A DNA stretch of 64,000 nucleotides from Bromus sterilis (Eukaryota; Streptophyta; Magnoliopsida; Poales; Poaceae): assembly GCA_950022295.1 (NCBI GenBank), contig OX465601.1:70751501-70815500 (forward strand). Direction: 5' to 3'. Position 1 is the first letter of the stretch; the number at the start of each line of letters is the position of its first letter. The notes under the pieces were generated by a model. That model was given only the letters and a program-made list of their open reading frames with translations, did not search any database and was not told where the DNA came from. Shown one piece after another: positions 35,382 to 46,100 of the stretch. Position numbers and translations under genes: made by a program.

Positions 35382-36833
35382 TTAGACCTGTACGTCATTA
35401 GCTACAGGATGTTGATCTCCAGTGCCCCGGGCTATGTGTGGGAACATTGGACCATCATCATCCTTGTTGGCTTGATATGCATTTCCTTCGACAGGCCGAA
35501 TATCTCCAATAGCCATGTACCTGATAACTTCATCCAAAGGTGGTTCATCCAGGTTAAGAGGTAATTGCTCCTTTTGAGAGCCGTTAGTTTCATCAAATCG
35601 AACATTTACAGTTTCTACAACTTTGCCTATATGAGAGTTGTAAACTCTGTAAGTGTGAGAATTCGAACCATAACCTAGGAGAAAACCTTCGTGTGCCTTT
35701 GGGGCAAACTTGGAGATGTGATTCATATCTCTGATATAACATGGAGCACCAAATACCCTGAGATATGAAACATTCGGCTTTTTACCAGTGATAATCTCAT
35801 GTGAAGTTTTCTTAAGAAATTTGTGCAAATAAACCTTGTTGATGATATGACATGCAGTGTTAATATCTTCGGCCCAGAACCTGATAGGGGTCTTGTATTC
35901 AGCAAGCATTGTTCTAGCCATTTCAATAAGAGTTTGATTCTTTCTATCGACCACACCATTCTATTGCGGTGTATAAGCAACCAAGAATTCATGAGTAAAG
36001 CCATATTCATCAAGAAATTCTTTGATATGAGTGTTCTTGAATTCTGTACCATTATCACTTTTGATATGCTTGCGAGATAATTCATATTCAGGCTGAGCTC
36101 TCTTTGCGAAAGTTTTGAAAATTTCAACAACCTTTCTCTTGTCATCTAGAAAGAAAACCCAAGTATATCGAGAGAAATCATCAATAATAACCAGACCATA
36201 CTTGTTACCTCCAAGACTCGCATAATTTTGAGGGCCAAATAAATCCATATGAAGCAATTCAAGAGGACGATTAGTAGTCATGATAGTTTTTGCTGAGTGA
36301 TGTTTCTTAGCAATCTTTCCAGCTTCACAAGCACTGCATAGACGATCTTTATTGAATTTCACATTATCAATTCCAACGATGTTCTTCTTCGAGATAAGGG
36401 TTTGAAGATTTTTCATCCCTGCATGACCAAGTCTTTGATGCCATAGCCAACCAGATGTGGCTTTAGCCATTAAGCATGTGGACATTGCAGGTCCCGAAGA
36501 GAAATCAACAATATAAAGATCACCTTTGCGGTATCCTTCGAACACGAAGGAATAGTCATCCTGTGAAAAGAAAACACAACGAGAAGCAGAAAACAGTACA
36601 AGCATACCCATATCACAAAGTTTTGAGATAGACATGAGATTATATCCTAGAGATTGAACAAGCATAACTTTGTCAATATGCTTATCATTCGATATAGCAA
36701 CCTTACCCAAACCAAGTACTTTTCCTTTATTCTTGTCACCGAAGGTAATATATCTCTGAGAAGATTCAGTAAGTTTGTCTTCGATGAACAAATCTTTGTC
36801 TCCGGTCATATGATTTGTACAACCACTATCCAT
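35382..36833 (-). pseudogene. pol: Copia protease end, GAG-pre-integrase and integrase
   Basis: On the minus strand it begins with the protease active site MDSGCTNHM. A GAG-pre-integrase zinc region (HQRLGHAGMKNL, CSACEAGK) follows, then the integrase core (LHMDLFGP, DDFSRYTW, SDNGTEF). After SDNGTEF an in-frame stop occurs just before NGMVDRKNQT, at about 35958. The catalytic Glu normally present in the ERKN motif is Asp (VDRKN). Downstream is the integrase C-terminal region (RFWAEDINTA, VFGAPCYI) and an acidic linker with Glu-Pro-Gly-Gln repeats. The integrase is therefore inactive. Confidence 0.86.
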
Positions 36834-37538
36834 GACCCATTCGGATCCACTGGAGACATAGCCCTGCAGAAGAATTAGTTCTTAACCACCCACAAACGAG
36901 CAGGTGACTGAGAAGGCATAGAAGTGCTAGATGAAGCAGCGGTATTATAGCGAACAAGATCATATTGGCGAGGGGGACCATCAAGCACACCATAAATATA
37001 ATTCCTCGACGAGGGGTTAGAGTACTGGTAGGTATAAGCAATTTTGTCGTTATTGTCACGATGACGATAAACATTTCTATCAACTCGATAGTATTCCTTC
37101 TGGGGAACATTTGAAGCAGGCACCAAGGGTTCATTTCTATCCTCGAGAGAATAGTAGTGTTTCGGTGGTACCGAAGATTTTCCCTGCATAGAATGGTTAG
37201 GGGCAGTTTTTCTATGAGAGATTTGCGAACCCAAATCTGTCGCTTATAGAAACCATTCTTCGGAGGAGTACCAACGAATTCCACAGACACCTTTCCTTCC
37301 TGATCTTTGACAAGCTTGTAGTCAGAATTAAGTGATTCATCAACAATAGCCTTATCAATTTTGCAGTTGAAACCTGAAAGGTTAGCAATATCAATGGGCT
37401 TTTATTTCGCCAGAACCCAGACAGTTTTAGGATACTGCTCGGGTTCCTAGTAGGTGCCATCAGGGTCGAGTTTCCTTTCGAAACCAACTCCTTCCTTTCG
37501 AGGATTCCTATGAAGAAGTGCCTTCTTTAGAATTTTAC
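36834..37538 (-). pseudogene. Copia gag end to protease linker, several stops
   Basis: On the minus strand it resumes after the Helitron with SKILKKALLHRNPRKEG, in frame with the part before it (the Helitron lies exactly between two codons' bases). TAG and TAA stops follow within WEPEQYPKTVWVLAK-like sequence. A basic, Tyr/Arg-rich linker then runs to the protease (YRVDRNVYRHRDNNDK) in a shifted frame. This is conserved spacer between gag and protease, degenerate here. Confidence 0.7.
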
Positions 37539-38993
37539 TCTTAAAGGATGCTAGCCAACTCCCCTCCACAGGCCTTCCCAGTGCCAGCGCTCGTTAGCCG
37601 TTTGATATGCCATTGAAATCGCTGTTGGCCGTTGGATGTCCCTGGTCAGCGTTGTAACGTCTTCGCTCGTTGGTGCATGCCAATTACGCGATGACGGGTG
37701 GGGTCGCTACCATTTTACCGTGCCTGGGTTGGTTTTTGCGAGGTGAGAAATGACCCTGTCCTTGCGCGTCGCGTGCACGTCCTGCTGTTTCCGCGGGCGT
37801 GTGGAGAGATTGCGTTGTGTGGGGTGCGCCATGCGGTCGGCTGGTGTTCGTAGGCCGCGACGTGTATGGGAGGCTGCCTATGGTCCCTTTTCCTGCCTGG
37901 TCCCGCTCGTCGGTGGCGCGTGCGTGCTTACTCTGGTGGATTTTGTTGAGAATGAGCCCGTTGAACGTGGGAGAGGTTGTGTCCCGTCTGCTTTTGGGGG
38001 TGGTCCGCTGACCACAACGCGTTTCGGGGGCTGACCGATGAACAGGGCCGCGCGCTGCGCTGCATCGGCGTCGCGTCGCCGTACGCCCTCTCTTGCCTCT
38101 GTGTCAATTGTCATCGGCTTCTGTTTGCTTCTGTCGCTGCCTGTGGGCTCGCGGGGTCATGGGTGGCACATGTTGCCTGGCGACTCGCGGGTATGTTTCG
38201 TACCCTGTGACAGTTGTTTTCGTTGCCCGGTGGAGAGCTCACCTTCTTTATCCTTCTCTTCCTTTGCTTCTGTCTTCTCCCGTCTACTCCACCTTACTCG
38301 CCCGTCGTTTCTCGCTGTGTAGTCCTCGCGTTTTCCTTCTCCACCGCCGGTGCTTCCGCTCCATTCACCTTCCCGTTGCTGCGAACTATGAGCATGGGGC
38401 TGTTTCCATGCATGTCGGCTGCTGGTTAAGGTTGCTTCGTTCTTGTTCCCGTCTTCCCGTGAGCTGTTGTTGAGTGCGTCTCTAATTTGTTGTTTGTTGC
38501 TTTCCTTGCTTAGTGCGCAGGTTGAGTCGATTCACATTCTTTGCTGCTCTGGATACTAGGCTATTTCTTCTGTCTCTGTTAAGGTTAGCTCGCACGTGGT
38601 CTCTATGCTTGTAGGTGTTCGGTGAAATGCTTCACCTGCGTTCGCATTGAACTTTTCGGTTTTGTCAGGCTGTTTTCCTCCCGTCCGTCCTGCTCTCCTC
38701 GTCGATATTCAACATTCCATCGTCTGCCTCTGTTCGTCGTGTTGGGTAAGTATGATGTCCTCTTTTTTCTCTGCGATAATCATCATTGGTCGTGTGCAGA
38801 GCTCCTCGACCTCTTACCTGGACGATTAGCATGTTGTTGTTCCAGAAGTAAATAACACAGGCTGTCACTTTTTTTTAGTTCACCTTGTATTTTTGATTGA
38901 TTTATATCGAGGTTTCTGTTTCATTTGGTTGATAGTGGCAATGAGATGGATGCCTTTATTTCTGGTTACATTATTTATCTTGGTTCTCGCGAG

Positions 38994-39500
38994 TGGTTTA
39001 TACATGCTTTGTTCCAAGATAGTTAGTTTGTGCCATTCACTTGGCTTTTACTTGGATTTAGCTGGAGGTGCCTTGGATCCAGTCTAGGTGATTTCGTTGT
39101 TAACCATTTTTCTTCGCCGTGTGTTTTTGTTTAATTCATATTGAGGTTTGTGTTTCATTTGGTTTATATCGGCAAGCAGATCGCTACCTTTATTTGGGTT
39201 ATATTATTTAGCTTTGATCTCTCGGGTGGTTTGTTTATGCTTTGTTCCAAGACAAGTGGTTTGTGATATTTACTTGGATTTACTTGGATTTAGCTAGAGG
39301 TACCTTTGATACAAGTTAGGTGATTTCAGTTGTTTATATATGCTTTGTCCCAAGAAGGTACCTTTGATCCAAGTTAGATGACTTGGGTGGTTTATATATG
39401 CTTTGTCCCAATATAGTTAATTTATGCTATTTACTTATATTTAGCTAGAGATGGCTTTCATCCAAGTTAGGTGATTTGTGGTATTTCCTTGTATTTAGTT
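38994..39500 (+). repeat. Imperfect direct repeats of about 100-120 bp inside the Helitron
   Basis: Repeated blocks share tttatatatgctttgt, ccaaga, tagttagttt, ttacttggattt, agctagaggtacc and ccaagttaggtgattt. Copies start near 38996, 39228, 39335 and 39390, with variable truncation. The repeats are not coding. Confidence 0.6.
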
Positions 39501-40379
39501 AGGAGTGGTGTTTTTTTAGGAGCTGGGGTCTGCTTTGGTTTCTTGCTTTTTTGTCTGTTCTCTTAAGTATGCGTGGGTACCATGGCTGGACATGCTTCAG
39601 GAAGACATAGTCCTCTATTTGCTGCCCCACTTCTTCTTTGTATTGAACATTGCATGATTATGCCCTGCCACTCTTTTAAGTAAATTTCTTGAATTCCTTC
39701 TTAGGATGTATATGTACAATGTTCTTGCTTATTGCTTTCCTGTTAGATGCATGTATTTGTATTACATTCTTTATGCATGGTGGCTTGCTGCAAGATATAA
39801 CCCTTTATAAGAGGTTGGGGTAGATTTATTAAGAACACACTAAAAGAGTTCATTTGCATCTCACTCCGAGCATCCACTACTGTTTAAAATGGTCGTCTGA
39901 ACACGTTGTCATGTTTGTAGGCTTCAATATTTTATATACTCCTGTTTCTTTCTAACGTTTCTCTTTTCTTGTCTTTTGTAGTCTTTGAAGTTCTGCCTGC
40001 TGCCTTTGCATTCTGCTCGAAGAGGTTCGTTACTAGCTGTATTCTCCGTCTGTGACCTCTTTTACTCTTTACTGCAATGTCCTATTTTGTGGGATAATTC
40101 TTGATTGCTATTGTATTCCGGATATTGCCGGGTGTTGTGTTCCGTGTATTTTCGTGGTTGCGTATGATCATGATGTGTGCGTTTTATCGGTTGTTATACC
40201 TATTTTGGAGGTCGTGGTTGCGCAATGTGCTTTGCCGCCTCATTCATACCTTCGTGAGGTCGCTGAAGATGGATCTATTCTTGCTAGGTAGAGCCGGAAC
40301 TTCTAGGGGCTGCTTCTGATCAAGTGGCCCGACGAGTTTTTTTTGGAGTTCATCCGGTGTTGTTGAGGCAGAGGTATGC

Positions 40380-40577
40380 TTGATGAAAGGACAAGACAAC
40401 AGAGCCACTATCACTCCTAACTGGTCTCAGTTTGTCAAGTCCACAAAGATTTCTCAAGGCCGCATTTGCATCTTTTCCTTCCATCCCGGAAAGGGAAACT
40501 ATGGGTCAGTGTTCACAACGTCTAATCAGGTTAGCATGGCAATGATATCTATGTACCAAATTGGAACCACTGTCTAG
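40380..40577 (+). pseudogene. Possible captured exon, B3-like fragment, in the Helitron
   Basis: A short open stretch contains NWSQFVKSTKISQGRICIFSFH, whose W..FV...I..G..C.F.F pattern resembles the C-terminal strand region of plant B3 DNA-binding domains. It has no credible start context and no other domain parts. Helitrons often carry captured gene pieces, so this is the best interpretation, but chance similarity is possible. Confidence 0.3.
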
Positions 40578-41102
40578 CTTGCTAACATACATGTATTTGT
40601 TAACAGATCTTCAAACGCACAAGCGAAGGCAGAAGATTGTCATAAGAGGACGCGGACCAAACATATTTTGGAGCACCTACTTAAATCAATAATGTAATCG
40701 CAGGAGACCTTAGAATCTCAAAGACGTTTCACTGTAGACCACTCCTATGTTTGCATTACCCTCTGTTTAATCACTGTAATCAGCCTTATTGCACCACCAT
40801 ACTGATAAACTATTATTATGCTTTCAAACAAAATGAATGATGCATCTGCGACTAACATCTCCGTGAATCATTTTGTCTCCGATTGATACATATATACGTT
40901 ACATTTGAGTTATATATGATATAATAAACACAATTCATGAAATGATGTACCATTGCGAACTACAACATTTTCAACAGTTCCTTTCCAATTCACACTTTAC
41001 CTGAATCTACATCAGTAATTTGGTTTACAAAATGCAAGTTCTTTCAACGATTACATGGTTTCAATTGGGACTCTGCGCCATTTGGCGCAACGGGTCATCT
41101 AG

Positions 41103-41922
41103 TATCACATAGATACTGGTGTCCCTGAACACTTTTGAACATGCCTGTTTCAAATAAATCTTTCAACATGAGGAGTTCCTCGGTAATAGTTTCCTCGTTT
41201 GAGGGGTTAGCATCATCAATGACAATAGGTTGCTTTCCTTTCGATTTCTCAGAAATAGACTCAATTTTACTTCGTTCCAAACAAGTCAAGCAAGTTGAAG
41301 TAGATTCACTTTTAGTTTCTGAGCCCTGTTGAGCAATGAGCGTGAGATTGACATTCTCCAACTCTTCATGAGCCTCTCTCAGTTTCTCGAGAGCCATTTT
41401 CCTTTGAAGGAATTCATAGGTTAGCTTCTCGTAGTCCACTGAGAGAAGATCATGCCGAGAGGAAAGTTCATCATACTTTTCCTTCAGAGCAGCATGCTCA
41501 TTTGTCAAAGTTTGACCTTTCTCAATCTCATCGATCAACAAAGTCTCAGATTTTTGAATAGTTTCACTTAGAGAATCTAGTTCATCTTGTTGGATAGAAG
41601 CAATTTTGGCAAGTTTGGCATAGCTTATCCTAGAGTGACTTTCATAAGCAGATCCATCAGAAGTATCGTAGGAATTCTTAGAAGAAGATACCTTAGCCTT
41701 GGCCATGAAGCAGTAAGCTGGAGATTCATCTTCACTGCTTTGGCTGGTGAAGAATGAACTTGAAGTCTTGTTCGAAGCAAATGCTAGGCCAGCAACTCCA
41801 TCAGATTCAGAACCAGAACCAGAACCAGATCTTGAGTTTGATTCAGCTTCGGAACCGGAGGCTTCATCTTCAGAGTTCATCTCTTTACCCAGATAGGCTT
41901 TGGCACGGTGAGAATTCTTGCG
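41103..41922 (-). pseudogene. gag: Copia gag C-terminal part (coiled-coil, acidic), cut by Helitron
   Basis: On the minus strand it is in the same frame as the zinc-knuckle gag but after an in-frame TGA at about 41923. It encodes a Ser/Glu-rich acidic stretch, then a long heptad-like region (DELSSRHDLLSVDYEKL, KMALEKLREAHEELENVNL) and a hydrophilic tail ending YLCD at the Helitron junction. The extended coiled gag is typical of SIRE-like elements. Confidence 0.75.
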
Positions 41923-43056
41923 TCAAGAGGAATGCGATTCCGAGGAAGAACTCTCTCGATGTTTGTGATACTTCTTCTTCTTGTCATCATCAGAACCATC
42001 TTTCTTGTATTTTCTGGACTTTGAATCATATCTCTTCGACTCATAGTTTTTGCTCGATCTGTGTGACTTACTCGAAGAGTTGCTGTGAGAATGCTTTGAT
42101 CTATGTTCAATTTCCCAGAGAGGACAATCAGCAATGAAGTGACCTGGCTTCTTGCACTTGTAGCAGCAGTTATCTTTCGTTGAAGAGTTTCTGGATGATG
42201 GTCGATGCTGTGATGAATTGCTCGAATGTCTGGAGGAGTAGTTTTTCTTCGGTGAAGAGGAATTCCTTCTCTGGAAGCGGTTGAATCTTTTCATTATCAG
42301 TGCCAGATCTTTTCCAATATTCTCGGGATCACCTGTGGCACCTCCAGATTCAGAACTAGCTTCAGGAGAGGAATGATGTGAAGCTTTGGCCTTGAGTGCA
42401 TGAGATTTTCTTTGAGTTCCGTTGACATCTCGTGTTTCTTCTTCTTCCATCTCGAAAGTGTTGAGTCTCTCGAGAATATCAGCGGCAACAAGATCCTTGA
42501 AATCAGTCCTTTCCTTGATCATCAGCACAATGTGATCGAAGAAATCATCAAGGGAACGGAGCAAAGTTCTGACAATAATCCGATTGGTAATGTCTTCGGC
42601 ACCGAGGGAAATCAGTTCATTTGACAGAGCAGTGAGTCTGTTGTATATGGAGTTAACTTTCTCTCCCTCGTGCCTCTTGAATCGATAGAATTTGCTTCGA
42701 AGGGTGTCAATACGAGCATCTTTCTGAGTAGAGACACCTTCACCAATCTTCTCGAGATAGTCCCAGACACCTTTGGCCGTAGAAATATTCTTGACTTCAT
42801 GATATTTTTCTGGAATCAGATGGTTTGTGATGAATACCCAGACTTCAGAATCAAGGTCCATCTTCTTTGCCTCTTCAGGAGTGATAGCATTTTTGTCTTT
42901 GACATTTACACCATTCTTGACAACTTCCCAAGCGGCAGAGTTGATGGCCATGATGTTCCTCTTCATTTTGTCCTTCCAATAAGGATAGTCCTTCCCATTG
43001 TAAATAGGAATCGGTTCCCCCGAGCGAACAGCTGCAAACGACATTATGGACAACAC
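41923..43056 (-). CDS. gag: Copia gag with zinc knuckle (377 codons to an in-frame TGA)
   Basis: The start at 43056 lies just inside the PBS. The alternative second Met (MSFAAVRSG) is the more usual gag start. The protein has a UBN2/gag-like core (YPYWKDKMKRNI, VWDYLEKIGEG, RFKRHEGEKVNSIYNRL) and a CCHC zinc knuckle (CYKCKKPGHFIADC), then a Ser/Arg/Lys-rich tail. It would bind element RNA and form particles. The frame continues past the TGA, so the stop is a mutation. Confidence 0.85.
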   Translation of the reverse strand: MLSIMSFAAVRSGEPIPIYNGKDYPYWKDKMKRNIMAINSAAWEVVKNGVNVKDKNAITPEEAKKMDLDSEVWVFITNHLIPEKYHEVKNISTAKGVWDYLEKIGEGVSTQKDARIDTLRSKFYRFKRHEGEKVNSIYNRLTALSNELISLGAEDITNRIIVRTLLRSLDDFFDHIVLMIKERTDFKDLVAADILERLNTFEMEEEETRDVNGTQRKSHALKAKASHHSSPEASSESGGATGDPENIGKDLALIMKRFNRFQRRNSSSPKKNYSSRHSSNSSQHRPSSRNSSTKDNCCYKCKKPGHFIADCPLWEIEHRSKHSHSNSSSKSHRSSKNYESKRYDSKSRKYKKDGSDDDKKKKYHKHRESSSSESHSS

Positions 43057-43095
43057 TCCAGGTGGTTAGACAAAAATACGCGTAGGGAGTGCCTA

Positions 43096-43107
43096 GCTCT
43101 GATACCA
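43096..43107 (-). other. Primer binding site (tRNA-Met type) of the copia element
   Basis: The minus strand reads TGGTATCAGAGC immediately after the LTR end GAGCTTTCA plus two bases. Confidence 0.88.
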
Positions 43108-43109
43108 AT

Positions 43110-46100
43110 TGAAAGCTCAAGAATGATCAGAGGGGGAGGGGGTGAATGATCTCTTCTAAAACTTCTAAGGAACTTAGAAGGAATTCAGACAAACCACGAA
43201 GGACTACAGGCAACGAGTAAATACTTAATGTAAATGCGAGAAGGAAAACGAGCCTAACACGACGATGTTTGGTAAACTAGTTCACACTCTGCAAAGTGCT
43301 ACGTCTGGTTGGAGGGACTGGTGATTGAACACCTGGAGCAAAACTCTCTCCGTCCTATTCTCCACTGCAACAAACTCCTCGAGCTTGTCCAGTTTTCACT
43401 CGTGGTAGATGATTCAGGACATCTCCGAAACCTTTACAAACTTCCTTCAGCTGCGACAATTTCTCTTCGACTGCTTGACAGGCGACGCCTAACCGTCTAA
43501 GAGACTTGCAGTTTTCCAAGATAAAAAGATCGGCTAATCTCGACCTAAGTCTCTGTGAATTGCTCAACTCAGTTTAGACTTGGGTTTTGGTTTTCTCTCG
43601 ATGAATCTCTCCTGGGATGCTCACAGTACTTCTGTCTTAGAATCTTCAGTGGAGCAGCCAGCCCGAAATGGCGGGTAGGTGCGGGGTATTTATAGGTGGC
43701 GACCCCGATGGGTAAAATGACTGAAGTGACCCGATGTAACCGCTTTACGCGTGTCCACAACGGTCGGATTTCAATCACTGCGTAACTTTACTTGAGGAAC
43801 AAGTAAGCTGACTTACCGAACGAGTTCTCTCTCGAAGGCACGAAGTGCGATGACTTTGCCTTCGAGCTATTCACTCGACTCAGTAAGATTTCTCTCGGTA
43901 GGCTTTTGTGGGTTTAGGTTGAGCAGAGCAAATTCACTTCGACTAAGATCTCAGCTAGCAAACCCCTCTTGATAGTACGGTTTTTCCTACGACTCAAGAA
44001 AATAAAGAGAAACTAGTAAAAGGACTAAGTCTACGATCAGCTTCAGCTTTCTCCTCGTTGCGCTTTTACTCGAGAGTGTCTTCTTCTTCGACGACATTTT
44101 TTGGGGTCGTCTTCTTTCAAAGGTTTCGGTAGTTGACTGCAGCTTCACTGCAGTGAGTTGTCCTTTGTAAGGCCCGATATGCGGTACTGTTCCATATCTT
44201 GATGTTTCCATCCAGATCCGGGGACGAAGCACATATCGGTCCCACCGCGACATATGACAAAGCCATATGCCCCGGATTTCCAACATGATATCACAACATT
44301 ACATATACAAGGATACAACATCTCATACAATCGGCATACAACTGCCTTAATACAATACAACAGCGGAAGATACATGTCTGAGTACAGACTACAAGCAAAT
44401 GCCTACTGGCAAAAGAAAAACATCGATCCCATAACCACACGGGTCCAGGCCCTCCGCCGGGATCCGCCTAACTAGTCGTCGTCGAGTCTCCACGTGAAAC
44501 GTCGATCACCATACCTGTTGTCGATCCGAACCCTGAAAAGAGTTTGGGGGTAGTATCATGAGTACAGAGGAACTCAGCATCCAACTGTAGTGGTCATCTG
44601 ACCCAGCAAGGACTTCATCACTCGTCATTCTAGGACAACTAGTAGTTTACGGTAAGGAAGGGGTAAGTGGTGAGGTTGCTGCCGCACTAGCATTTATGAA
44701 GTGGCCAACGATCTAGAGAGTAAGGTAAGAATCCAAGCATTCGATGAGGAATCGCCTCCAACAAGTCTCGCTATCAACTACTTACGCAATCATAACACCT
44801 ATCCTATCCTTGTCCTCCTCTTCGCATCCCGACGAAGAAGAAGCAGTCAAGGCACACACACGTTGATCAAGTTATATTAAGATTATCTCAGTTGTTGTTG
44901 TCTATGAACAAGGAGTAGGTCTCAAGTCGTACATATCCGTGGACACGGCTTCTCGAAAAGATTTTAACCCTGCAGGGGTGTACCAACTGCCCATTACGAG
45001 GCTCCGCACGCACGTCCATCTCTCTCAGTTGCTACCCATCACAGGCAACCATTTTATGATTTAGTTCCAAGAGATCCAAAACGATAGGTCCCTCTAACTA
45101 ACAACGAACAAATCCGGGTGGCCCCCGGTGAGTCGACATCCATCTCAGAAGCCGGCCGCTCTCTCGATCTGGTCTCTACCGTCTGTCGTGGGTTTGGATA
45201 GCCGGTTAATCACACATGGGAAACCGGGTCCTCAGCCGAACAAGGTGGGCCAGCAAGGGAACTAAGTCCTCACTGGTCCGGGTTGGTTTGAAAACAACTG
45301 GCAGCTGACCAGCACACACACGGTTTCAAATGGTAAATCAGCTTGGGCCACCACTAGAAATGTTTGAAGCTAGGTAGGTAAGAAAAGGGGACCCCATAAA
45401 ATCCCACACGCGGTTAGGCACGCTCAGTCTCAAAACCAATACCCGGAACTCGGGTCCTAGGTGACTCGAATGGAACAAAGCGTCGGGGCGGGATAGCCTA
45501 GACCTTCCATCTTTCGTCGAATATAATCAACATTATAATAATCATATCATCAACAACAATATAATAATGTGATATCCCAAACCAAGGAGTAACATGGTAA
45601 CATCGTAGCATCCTAAGCATGCATACTAAGCAGGGGCTGAGCAACGAGCAATAGTAACATAGCAGTACAAGGTTTGCTGGGAAGGGACATGGCTGTATTG
45701 GTTTGAAAGAGGTTGTAAACATGTGGTAGCATTAAACATCGAGCCTAACCTAGACTAGCATGCAAACCGCTGGTTGAAATATAATGGATCATAAGTAATG
45801 TATAGTCCTTGCCTGTTGATAAGTCGGGTTCCGAAGGTGTAGTCGATCGCAAGCTCGCATCGTCTCCGAGAGGTACCCGCGGAAGCACACAAGACGATAA
45901 ACACTGGAAAGCAATCAACGAGCAAGCACTCTATTACTACGGGGCAACACAAGATCAAGAAGACATCACACGACACGGCAACGCGATACAGATCTATCGT
46001 CGAGAACGGTTACTAACAGTTTAAGTGGGGTATCGGTCACACACGACGATACCGCACGTTTACGGTGGTTCAAGTTGTTTAGCTATAGATGATCAACCAA

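Larger units (their letters stand above)
37539..41102 (+). mobile_element. Non-autonomous Helitron (3564 bp)
   Basis: It starts TCTTAAAGG at 37539 and ends CTAG at 41099-41102. Just before the end is a hairpin (tgcgcc-attt-ggcgca, 41074-41089) about 9 bases from CTAG, the classic Helitron 3' structure. There is no target duplication. Removing 37539-41102 exactly restores an in-frame copia reading across the junction (ending YLCD, resuming SKILKK), which fixes both ends independently. No Rep/helicase is encoded. The flanking bases are C and T instead of the usual A and T. The orientation assigned follows the CTAG end. Confidence 0.88.

Noticed and set aside
37750..38473. Open frames at the left of the Helitron
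   Set aside because: Cys/Ser/Arg-rich frames overlap in several phases with no domain. Probably UTR or promoter-like captured sequence.
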